A DNA stretch of 64,000 nucleotides, taken from Brachypterus glaber (lineage: Eukaryota; Arthropoda; Insecta; Coleoptera; Kateretidae). The position numbers and the translations under genes are program-made. The stretch is from assembly GCA_958510825.1 (NCBI GenBank), contig OY294047.1:52063365-52127364 (forward strand). Reading direction: 5' to 3'. Under the pieces are notes generated by a model. The model saw only the letters and a program-made list of their open reading frames with translations, was not told the DNA's origin and made no database searches. Below, piece by piece: positions 42,601-52,280 of this stretch (the first letter of the stretch is position 1; every line of letters starts with the position of its first letter).

Positions 42601-45600
42601 TTAATTTGCGTAGGCGTATTTAACGACTAATTCGGAATTGTTTTTAATGTAATTTAATAAATCATGTTCAGTTAAATACACTTTACAATCATTTTTAAGA
42701 TCGTTGAGTTCAAATAACGGTGTATTTTCAGTGGCTTTTTGTCCTATTGCTATGATAAATCTGTAACCAACACGTTTTGCATCTACATATCTCCTGCCAA
42801 TAGTTAGCGATGTCCTATCATCTATCAGGACGTTGTCTTTGAAATTTTCCAATTTTTCGATATTTTGATACAACTTTTCAGCATAGTTTTGGGTTAAACC
42901 TTCTTCTTTACTTCCAGACTAAAAATTAAAAATAAAGATCTTTAATTTTATTTACAATTAAATGATTTTTTTAAGGAATGACTGGTACTGACGAGCGCCA
43001 AGTGCGTGCAATCTATGGTCTGTTTCTTCAAGCAAGATATTAAATTAAAAATCGCACAGTGAATATTTTCAAAATGGATTCGAATATTGGATGTGCGAAT
43101 ATACTGCGTTTAGTTTAGTTAGTTTAGTTGTTTCAATGCGGGGTTCATAGCCCTCAACACCTGGTCCCTAGGGACCTTTGTGTTTACCGCACAGACCTCC
43201 TCAGAGCATCCCTGTTTCTTTTAATATACTGCGTAGTTTATTTTATAAAATTTAACTATATTCTATACACAAACATATACTATTCAAACCTGTTGTAAAA
43301 ATATTTACTGTGCGATTTTTAATTTACTATCTTGCTTGAAAAAACAGACCATAGGGCAAAAGTTGGACAAAAATTTCCTTACTTTTGGAGGTAAAATAAT
43401 GACGTTAAATGGTGCCAGAGCATCTGGCCATCGCATTTCTTGCTCCTCAGACAGAACTTCCACAGCCGCCCCCAAAATCCTCGTTATTCCTAGTCCGTAG
43501 CTACCCATTTGCAAAACAGTCGGTTTTGCATTACTCGCCAAGTATTTTGCTTTCAGCGGTTTCGAATATTTGTCTCCTAGAAAAAACGTGTGGCCAACCT
43601 GTAGAATAAGTAAATAAATATTTATGGTACTAGTGGGTAAAGTAAGATATTGCCCATGAGAAAATTAACCTGCTTGGATGACGAGGCGTCAGCCAAGCAG
43701 GTTAATTTTCGAGAGGGCAATATCGGTTTACCCATGAGTGCCATACAAGGTTTTATCCAATAAATAGCTTAGGAATTCATATTTTTATTAAAAATTTTAA
43801 TGACATTTACAAGAAAATAATTTGACAAGTTACAGTTGAGTGAATAAAATAAATAATTATCCACTCAATAAAGTAAAAGCCACGCGGGGGTTATTATTGA
43901 GTTTATCTATTTAAAATAAAGCTGGTAATTGTCTCATTATCTGTATGTATTGGATAAAATAAATATTTTTTCCAAAAAAAGTTTTAGGGGAAAGTATTGT
44001 TAATTACCTCGATACCCGATGTTATTTCTATGCAGTCGTTCCTTTTGCATTGTGGGCAAGATTTATCTCCTGATAATTCGACATTTGCTGAATAATTGCA
44101 ATTTTTACAAGACAGAATCTTGTCTTCTCCAATTTCGGCTTTAAAATGGTATTCGTGTGAAAGATTGCCACCCATATTACCAGATGTACCCAAAACTATA
44201 AAAATACGGTTAAAATTTATTTATTATTATTTATTCATTAATTTTTGCTTTTCTGAATCACGCACAGTGAATATAACTCGCTCAGAAGTGATAATTTAGT
44301 ATGCGTGTGATATTGCCCAATACATTTGAAGTTAACAAACCAGTTAATATCACTTGTACATTGGATTATCAGTTTCTGATGACTTATATTTACTGTGCGA
44401 GTTTCAAATAATAAAAAAAAACACAGGGTATAAACCTTTTTAAACATTTTATACTCATATCCAAACGTTTCCTAAAACATACTTTATGTTTTACTGTGCG
44501 AGTAACGGAGTTTTTTTTAGATTTGATATAAAAAACACGCACAGTAAATCAAGTGTGCGTGTGATATTCTAAAATTTAGTTGCTTTAAATGAACTGTAAA
44601 ATATCAGTCGCACAGTATACAGTGCGATTATAAAGTGCCGAACAGTTTGAAAAGAAAATACTCTTCACTTTATAATCGCACGGTATACTATATTAAAATT
44701 TGAAAACCGTTAAAACAAAAAAAAAATTCTTACCTTTGACAAAATCTACTCCGATTTCATCAAAAATTCTATCATAACAATTACAAACATCCTCGTATGT
44801 CTTTTTGGCATTTTCAATGTTAGTATCAAAACTGTACATGTCCTTCATTATAAATTCTCTGCCCCGCATAAGCCCAAATCTTGGTTTCATTTCATCCCTA
44901 AACTTGCTAGTAATCTGATAGAGCCTTAAAGGGAAGTTTTTGTAGGAAATGGGGGCCATAGATCCCAAAAGATCACTAACTGTTTCTTCATGAGTCTAAA
45001 ATAATATTTATCGGAAATTTTCCAAATGACCAAAGTCTTTCTATCCATTTAAATTTGTAGATAACAACTTAAAAGTCGAGTTGTAAACCTCCCTGGAATT
45101 CATTGTACAAACATTTGGAGTTCCTATACCAGTTAATTAAAATTTTTATAGAAATTCCTTAGAATTTCCGAACTTATTGTACAAGTTTTTGGTTGAGGTT
45201 TACCCCTTGACAAAAGCTTAATTTTATTTACCTACAGGGCAAAGGATGTATGAATGATTATGTCTGTCTTTTAAATGGAATAATTCCGAGGAAGCATTAT
45301 CAATTCTTCCTAAAATTGAAAAAAAAAAGTATACTCATCTTTTTAAAGCATGCACAGTAAAAATCAACAGAAGCAATAAACCACTGTGCGTTTGATAGTT
45401 CATATGAAATAACTCTCATACTAGATTATCGATTCTATGAATTTTTATTTAATGTGGATGTTAAAAAAAATCAAACAAAAAGATTATATAACAAACTTTT
45501 TTTAATTTTAAATGTTTGTAGAGACTTACCGCTTACTTTCCATAAAGATTTATTAACTAATGTGGGAAATATCACTTTTTGTCCATTGATTTTTTTCATC

Positions 45601-45876
45601 TCGGAATCTATTAATTTGGTTAATTTATTTAATGCTTTTAAACCTAATGGTAATAGATGAAAACATCCAGGATTAAATTGCTGGATAATCCCTAATTCTA
45701 ACATTAACTAAAATACAATATTATAATTTTTTAAGAAAAATGTAAATATGTTTAAAAAATACCCTTTGACTCTTTGAAGTCATTTCTTGCTTATTTATGT
45801 TCGCATCCTTCGGAATTATAGTTATAGGTTGAAAAATTCTTGATAAATAATGCTTTATTGAATTAGATTTATTCAT
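42601..45876 (-). CDS. PARS2: Mitochondrial prolyl-tRNA synthetase
   Basis: Charges mitochondrial tRNA-Pro. Minus-strand exons: 45876-45763, 45707-45530, 45309-45236, 44995-44734, 44195-44008, 43598-43383 and 42918-42601; the total is 450 codons including the stop, all in phase, giving 449 residues (human about 475). Class II motifs are visible: motif 1 region (FHLLPLGLKALNKLTKLID), the CPTHEET loop, motif 2 (FRDEMKPRFGLMRGREF), a cysteine-rich insert (CKNCN...CPQCK) and motif 3 (GLGITRILGAAVEV). A C-terminal anticodon-binding domain starts near NYAEKLYQNIE. The bacterial-type layout is that of the organellar enzyme. The short 74-nt exon was placed by phase and family alignment. Introns hold a V copy, an R copy and S/T copies. 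It is head-to-head with the V-ATPase e gene. Confidence 0.92.
43014..43353. mobile_element. MITE family R, copy 6, split by a small retroposon
   Basis: The left arm ends and the right arm resumes around a 113-bp insert (43110-43222). It lies in a PARS2 intron. Confidence 0.9.
43110..43222 (-). mobile_element. 113-bp retroposed insert, 12-bp target duplication
   Basis: AATATACTGCGT occurs at 43098-43109 and 43223-43234. Read on the minus strand the insert ends in a tail of AACTAAACT-type units, after GGTGTTGAGGGCTATGAACC. This fits a SINE or the 3' tip of a non-LTR element. Confidence 0.75.
43614..43962 (-). mobile_element. Repeat V, copy 2, filling a PARS2 intron
   Basis: Reverse complement of 17312-17640. 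It keeps the complete central hairpin (AACCTGCTTGG...CCAAGCAGGTT). The intron 43599-44007 is little more than this element. Confidence 0.9.
44261..44400. mobile_element. Family S palindromic element, PARS2 intron
   Basis: CGCACAGTGAATATAACTCG at the left and CTTATATTTACTGTGCGA at the right are inverted, with the inner TGCGTGTGATATTG motif. Confidence 0.75.
44538..44618. repeat. Family S partial copy
   Basis: ACGCACAGTAAATCAAGTGT and GCGTGTGATATTCTAAAAT are present; the right part is truncated and abuts the T copy. Confidence 0.55.
44614..44689. mobile_element. MITE family T, copy 3, internally deleted
   Basis: AGTATACAGTGCGATTATAA joins directly to CACTTTATAATCGCACGGTA after only the outer arm. 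About 76 bp, with inverted AGTATAC/GTATACT flanks. Confidence 0.75.
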
Positions 45877-46276
45877 ATTTACGGTTTTTGTAAAAAAAAA
45901 GTAGAGAAGTTAAAAAGCTTGGTTATGTTTTAATTGATCATTTCCCTAGGTGGAATAGTGGCCGCAATCTGTAATTGCCATAGTTGCTACACCCTTAAAT
46001 ACCAATTTTTAGTTTTTATTTTAATTTAAAATTAGGCCTTATTTTGAACTAAGTGCGTTGTAACGTAGTAAAGGTCTAGATATTAAAAGAGCCTTAGTCG
46101 AATGGAAGTGAAATCTATTTAGGAATATTTAAGATTTGTGAAATATTATTTTTTCTACGTTGGTGACAGTTTAGTCATATGATTTTGACAGTTCGTTTTC
46201 TTTTACTCGCCCATTTTCTACGGTTTTGGGTGTTTTCTCAGTATTTTTGTTTAAAATTTAACATTTATTGTTAAAA
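45877..46276. promoter_or_regulatory. Divergent PARS2/V-ATPase e promoter region
   Basis: These 400 bp lie between the two start codons, with no repeat insertion seen. It probably holds both promoters; no certain core element was identified. Confidence 0.5.
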
Positions 46277-46824
46277 ATGGCTGGATCAGTACTTGCATTT
46301 CTGGTATTTACCATATTTTGGGGTGGCGTAGGTGGAGTTTTGCCTTTTTTGGTACCAAAAGGACCTAACAGGGGGTAAGTTGATCCAATCTTTTAATAAT
46401 ATGTAATTGTTTTAAATGAAATCGTTTTTCAGGATTATTCAAGTAATTTTGATGCTAACGGGCATTTGTTGCTGGTTATTGTAAGTATAACTTTGATTTT
46501 AAATCACATGACTAACAAAAAATAAATCTTGAAGTTTTTCAAGATTTATTTACATTTTAATGTTTTCTTGCTAATGTATTATTTTGTATTTTAGCTGGCT
46601 GTGCTGTTATATTGCTCAAATGAATCCACTCATTGGGCCCCAATTGGATAAACACACACTTCTAGTCATGGCACGAGAATGGGTAAGTTTGGGGCATTAA
46701 CTTTTAGGGCATCTTTGAATAAAAGTAAATTTTATTTGATTTGATCCCTGTCTTGCTTTATAATGAGATTTTATCACTGACAAAATATTTTCTTTTTCTG
46801 TTACAGGGAGATGGTCTTAAATAA
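46277..46824 (+). CDS. VhaM9.7: V-type proton ATPase subunit e
   Basis: A small hydrophobic subunit of the V0 membrane sector of the proton pump. Exons 46277-46374, 46433-46480, 46595-46682 and 46807-46824 (TAA); donors GTAAGT, GTAAGT and GTAAGT, acceptors TTTCAG, TTTTAG and TTACAG; 83 residues, as expected for the family. Two transmembrane helices: FLVFTIFWGGVGGVLPFLV and IIQVILMLTGICCWLFWLCC, separated by the signature PKGPNRG, and followed by NPLIGPQL, also characteristic. The final exon codes only five residues. Too fragmented to appear as one reading frame. It is convergent with the ALDH16 gene 271 bp downstream. Confidence 0.93.
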
Positions 46825-47095
46825 GCTCACAATTTTCATTCCACACCATAATTTTGTAAGATATTTTCATTTTAAACTAATTGTTACATAGTAAAATATT
46901 TAGAAATGTAAGTAAAAAATCGTTAAAATTTCAATACTATTAAATGGTATTTAAGCTAATTATTATTTATATTTAAACACTTTTATTTATGAAAAAAAAA
47001 CTACCTTGGTGTTGTACATTTAAAAAAAGTTCTCTTGTCTGTATTATTTTATTTTCAAAACAATAAAATAATAATGTTACATCGATATCATATAT

Positions 47096-50000
47096 TTAGC
47101 TACTTTGACTTGTAATACCAACATTACTCCAAATATTTTTGGTATTATTGACCAGTCTGCATAACTCGTTGATATTGTTACTGTTAGCCTTCAAAATAGG
47201 AATCTTAAGGCTACTATTTAGCTCAGTTTGAACAATTTGTATAAGATTTGAAGGTAAAACTTTGCTGTATTTTTCATACAAAGACTTCATTTGGGTGTTT
47301 ACAATGACACCATTTCCTTCAAACAAGGCTACGATAACTAAAAATCTGGCGTTTGGGTTATCCATAACTCCAATAACTCCTTTTGGCTCGTTAGTTGAGT
47401 TGACAGTGTAGCCTGGCAGTCGGACAGATTTGTTGGAAAAATTAGCAGATGTTAAAGTTTTATAGATTGCTGCTAGTGTTTCATCTGTGGCTTGATCCCC
47501 GCTGTAAAAAAAAAAATCAATAAAAAATTGTTTTTAATTTTATAATTATTTTAAATAATTTATTATTTAATACTTTTGCCAACAAAAGAATACTTTCCCC
47601 TGTAGACTTACATTCATTAAATCAAAAATAAGTTTTTTTTTTTTTTTTTTAAATATTTTTTAATATTTTTTTTGAATTATGAAAAAAGTTTTTTAATTTT
47701 TCGAAAAAAAAAATAATTTTTACCCCTTTTTTCCGCTTACCCCACCCCGAAAAAACAATCCCAGCCTAGAACTTTGGATAAGAAATGTATGGTCCAAATT
47801 TAAAGTCTAGCGCAAAGCGTTCTAGAGTTATCGTGGTCACAAATATACAGACCAACAGACATATTTTTTTACGCTAGATTTTTTTGGATATAAAACGTCA
47901 AGAAACGTAAAAAAGCAATACATTTTTTTCCAGTTTTGAATGAAATTAAAAAAATATCCTGTCTTTGTGAATTGAAAATATTTTTTCTGAATGTCTATAA
48001 CTTACTCTCTGTTTTCTAGTAAATATTCAGCCAGTTTTTGAAAAACTTTAATTTTGTTGATTAGTGTTGTTTTACACCATGCTTCTTGGGCTTTTTTACA
48101 TAAAGAAATAATTTTTTCGACATTTTTATCTAAATTTCCTTTCACATGTTGGTTCTCAATATTGTGACAAACACCTAAAAAATAAACTTATTCAATTCGA
48201 AAAACACAGGGTATATTATTAGCTTTTCGTACTTTTGATCATGAAAAAAAAAATACCTGATATTCCACCAAAACATGCAGAATTTACTCCCTTTACTGAT
48301 TCTGCTGGAATTTCAGCCGAAAATATTCCATGGCTGTTAATCCAAACATTTCCAACCTAAAAAACAATAGAAATAGCTGGATTTTTTTTGTTTAACCTCT
48401 TCAGGGACATAGGCACATATGTGTACGTTTAAAAATAAATTCGGCAAAATGAAATTCACCGAATTACTTATTGCTCAGTGTCTATAGGTGTTGCCATTTG
48501 CTTTCTTTCCAATCACAAGAGACATCCAATCAGGCCTATTCACACGTAGGTACCATTGAAATCTATTCAATATTGACAACAATGGAGATCTCTACAACTA
48601 GAATTATGAAACAAAAGACGTCTACCCTATCTCTATCTCATTTGTGCTACACTTTCCAGCCAACCAAATAAATACTGTATTTGTTTTTCATACAACAAAT
48701 ACAGTATTTATTTGGTTGGCCGGAAAGTGTAGCAGTGAGCGGTACGAACGAACACAGCTAATGTGAATCTGTAGAATAAAATAATTCTACTTAAATTTAG
48801 ATGGCGCCAGTAACTTCTTTAATATAGTTACACTTTTCGCCCGGCCAAGTAAATATTGTATTTGTTCAACAAAGAACAAATACAGAATTTGTTTGGTTGG
48901 GTGGAAGTGGGAGTGTATGTATGTATTCTATCCTTTTTGGGTAGAACTTTTGTCCCTGTCTAATCTAACGGGAGAAATCTCCATTACAATCCCATGCAGT
49001 TTTAATACAGTTGACGTAAATGACCTTGCAATTTTCGTCAATATTGCCACAAATCTCAATCTCAATGGTACATGTGAATAGGCCTGAATGGCCAAGATTC
49101 GCATATCTTCAGTTGTTTACTTGTTTTGACAATAAAAATTATTTTTAACTTTTGCTACTAAATTAATTTAAGCAAAAAAATCGTCCCTGAAGAGGTTAAA
49201 AAAATAAAATAGAAATAAAAAAAAATAATTAAAAAAAAAATTAATCGATTTTCAAATTTTCTAATTTTTTATGAAACACATTTGTATCCAAGAATTTTTG
49301 TCTGGGACGTTTTTTTGAGATTTTGGGAAATTCGTAACTACCGTATAATACTATTCTAGCGCAGGCGCTCTGAATAGTATAAAAATAAAATAAAATAATA
49401 TAACTTTTTCGCGAGAAAGTGTGGTGGATTCGTACCAGTTTCAATTTATTACCTTTAGTTTGGAAGCTACTTCATTCGCCAAACTGATATTTTCCGTCCA
49501 CACCGATGCCGCTAGACCTTGTTTGCTGTTATTGGCCAGAGCTACAGCTTCGTCGACGGATCTAAACGCCAAAATGGACAGGGTGTTCGCTTCTTTAGCG
49601 TCTTCGTTGTTGATAACGTTGTTTGTGCGGACTTTTCCGCCAATTATCAGCGTTGGTTGCCATTTATTGGTATCTGAGGGATTTACTTGAAAAACTTCAA
49701 TTCCTTGAAAAAAATCTTTTGTTATTATTTTTTATAATTTAACGTAAATTTGTTTAATTTTTTACCATTTATACTAGTTTTTATATTTAAATATTATATT
49801 GTTTCAATAAAAATTGCCCTGAAGAAGCCCCAACAATAAGTGGCGAAACGTTGCTTTATAATATTGAGTTTTTTTTAGTAATATTTTTCGTCAGATATGT
49901 TACCTAATTTTTGAGCTTCCTTAATTTCTTCCTTCAAATTCATAAAAATAGTGGTATTAGTTAGAAAAGCAATATCAGCACATTTGTCGTTTCCTTGTCC

Positions 50001-51629
50001 TATTTTCGTTCTTTTGAGAATTGTTTTGACTTTTTTAACGACTATTTTAAATATGTTTTCTTGGACCAAAAGAGTATTGACTGCATGAGGTAACTATAAA
50101 TAAAAATGTAACCTTTGAATCGTTTTTTTACTCGCACAGTAAATTTAAATCACCAGAAGCGGTAATCAAGTATGCGTGTAATATTTTCTGGTTAAATAAT
50201 CTTAATTTAAGCAGAAAATATCACACGCACACTGGTTTATAGCTTTTTGTGATTAAAATTTACTGTGCGAGTTTAAAAAATTGTTTTAAACTTACAGTGC
50301 CTAAATGTCCCCAAGCTGCATTAACAATTGAATCGCACGCAGAATCAATATCTGCATTTTCAAAAATCAACATTGGAATTTTATACGGGATAACTATAAT
50401 AAAAAAATGAATTAAAAAATATTAAAAATTTTATTTTAATTAATGTTACCTTCTGATACGACTGCATCTTTGTTAATGGAATGTACCGAGTAATATGAAA
50501 CCTTAGCTGCTATAAAATCATCTGTTACAAATTTTAAAATATTTTCAGGAACTCTAAAACGTAAAAAAAATAATTTTTTGAAAGTAGAGATATAAGGCAA
50601 CAGTTCTATCTGAAGAAATGCTCTATTAAAAAATACAGTTTTCTACTTACCCGGCCTTATAGGCCAGTTCCAGTAAATAGGTTGCAACCGGAGTAATTTT
50701 GGCATCGCCAATAATCCAATTTGCACAACCCGCAGCGAAATTAGCTCCAAATATTGTTCCAAAAACTGATAAACCTACATTTTCGTTTACAATAGTCACA
50801 AAAGTGTCTGAAAAAAGCATTTAATTTATTGTTCTAGTGACGTCATCGTTTATACCGATGATCACGAAAATTGCCCATCGTAATGACAGATCAGAAAAAA
50901 TCATAACCTCACACTTAGTAAAAATAGTGCTAAATATTTAATTCTGAGTGTTTTTTAAGTGAAAAATTATTTAAAGTAAGTAGATTTTCATTAATTTATC
51001 GCTTATACAAATACCTTGGTCAGAAATGACCGCAGAAAACGTCGAATAATATTGTAAATATTCAACCAAAAGTTTGACCTCTCTTTTTGTGTCTCTGGAT
51101 AAATTTCCTCGGGAAACGATGTCCAGTTGTCCGATTATATCGATACTTTTTTCTATTTCTTGAGCCAACCTAAAGAGTAATTTTTTAATGATAAATTAAT
51201 AAATTTCTTAATGTTCGACATACTTGTTAATGATTTTCATTCGATCAAGGGGCTTAATATCACAATTTGGCATTTTTTGTTTTATTATGGCCCCATTACA
51301 TCCACAGATGCTCATTTTACATATTACATCAGATGTAACTGCATTTTTAAACTCTGTTATTTTGCCTGGGCTTTTAGAGTCATTTGTCAGGAATATTTTT
51401 TCTTTAGATTTAATATAATCCTAAAATAAAGTTGTAATAAGAGTTAAAACAAATGAATATTTGTATATATTACAAAAACAAATGAATATTTGTGTATATT
51501 ACAAAAACAAATGAATAGTTGTGTTTTTTTCTAACCTAAAAAACTTACAATGGATTTTTGAACATCTTCCAAGTTTTTTCCATATTCCATTTTGTTAAAT
51601 AAATCAACTATAGATGCAGCCTTATCCAT
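47096..51629 (-). CDS. ALDH16A1: ALDH16A1-like protein, catalytic residues missing
   Basis: A double aldehyde-dehydrogenase-fold protein. Minus-strand exons: 51629-51549, 51420-51224, 51169-51015, 50807-50651, 50553-50450, 50393-50296, 50093-49904, 49703-49453, 48356-48257, 48174-48006, 47501-47096; phases chain to 635 residues (mammalian protein about 800). The start (IVDLFNKMEYG) matches the ALDH16 N-terminus. ALDH folds: GANFAAGCAN and TPVATYLLELAYKAGVPENI (cofactor half), then MLIFENADID and LVQENIF, later INSHGIF. Where active enzymes have Lys of KPAE, Glu of ELGGKSP and Cys of GQxC, this protein has IGDA, VIPYKIP and GTLPHA. A second, partial ALDH-like half follows (EPKGVIGVM, VALFEGNGVIV). 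It is probably a scaffold or pseudoenzyme (inference). Introns carry a TTAA element, S and X repeats. Confidence 0.85.
47640..47930 (+). repeat. Dispersed repeat X in ALDH16 intron
   Basis: AGAACTTTGGATAAGAAATG, CGTTCTAGAGTTATCGTGGT and AAAACGTCAAGAAACGTAAA match 21170-21430. A similar fragment occurs at 63560-63725. Confidence 0.7.
48392..49198. mobile_element. piggyBac-like MITE, TTAA target
   Basis: Ends TTAA-CCTCTTCAGGGAC and GTCCCTGAAGAGG-TTAA, about 800 bp. There is a strong internal hairpin at about 48650-48735 (CCAACCAAATAAATACTGTA and its complement). No transposase. It sits only 36 bp from the acceptor of exon 48356-48257. Assignment to piggyBac rests on the TTAA site and CC-start TIR (inference). 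Confidence 0.85.
49241..49390 (-). repeat. Dispersed repeat X/Y fragment
   Basis: Reverse complement of about 25150-25300 (TTGTATCCAAGAATTTTTGT, CGCAGGCGCT). Confidence 0.65.
49801..49855 (+). ncRNA. Hammerhead-like motif, degenerate
   Basis: GTTTC, a small CAAT/ATTG hairpin, CCCTGAAGA, a stem GCCCC/GTGGC with one mismatch, and GAAACG occur in the hammerhead order. The core strands CTGAAGA and GAAA are intact; stem I and stem III pair poorly. Such motifs are known from Penelope-like elements. It lies in an ALDH16 intron on the antisense strand. Confidence 0.35.
50131..50271. mobile_element. Family S palindromic element, ALDH16 intron
   Basis: TCGCACAGTAAATTTAAATC and TTAAAATTTACTGTGCGA ends; the inner CGTGTAATATTTTCTG pairs with CAGAAAATATCACACG. 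It is the most complete S copy. Confidence 0.85.
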
Positions 51630-52280
51630 TTTTTAGTAATAAATAATGTTTAGGTAACAATTTGGGAGCTAATGAAGTGGATAATGTGAACTGTTGAACT
51701 TTTATTCTTATCACTAGCATTTATCTGATTAATTTTTTTAATTAGCTTAATAATTGTTATTATTTGTTATTAAAAAGTATTAAAGACAGCTATTATTACA
51801 GATTTATTTTGGAATATTTAGATTTTAGTTGCTTATTAAGGGGTCATCCATAAATTACCAAGTGTTATGTCACCGCTCTAGGGGTGGAGGGGGTATCAGG
51901 TAAAATCTGGGTGGGGTAAAGAGGTCAAAAAAGGGTTTAAAAACTTTATATAAAAAAATAAAAAACACAGAAAAAACACTTTTTTCCCACAAACTGTTTT
52001 TATTTGAGTGGGGGGTTGATGTATGATGATGGTGACATCACTTTTTCAAATTTAAAGGGGCAAAGCAGAAGAAACACATGGTACTCTATGTATGCTGAAA
52101 ACTGTCCAAATTTTGGTGACGTAATTGTTAAACAGTCCCTAAGCGTTTTTTAAATATGAATTTTTTCACATAATTTTTCATTTTTTTAAACTTTTTTTTT
52201 TCAAAAGGACTAATCCCAATTTTTTAAGATGAGATTGTAATAGGTATTTTTATTTTTTTTTTAGATTAAGTTAAGAAAAA
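51630..52280. promoter_or_regulatory. Divergent ALDH16/COX15 promoter with MITE
   Basis: These 651 bp lie between the start codons. Nearly half is the MITE at 51839-52141, leaving about 200 bp on the ALDH16 side and 140 bp on the COX15 side. Confidence 0.5.
51839..52141. mobile_element. About 300-bp MITE (AGGGGTCATCC/ACAGTCCCT) in shared promoter
   Basis: AAGGGGTCATCCATAAATTA at the left and TGACGTAATTGTTAAACAGT then CCCT at the right are imperfect inverted ends. They resemble the GGGGCTGTCCATATATTACG element at 56549-57093. Confidence 0.65.

Noticed and set aside
43110..43130. TTAG-rich run as telomeric repeat
   Set aside because: It is the irregular tail of the 113-bp retroposed insert, not TTAGG units.
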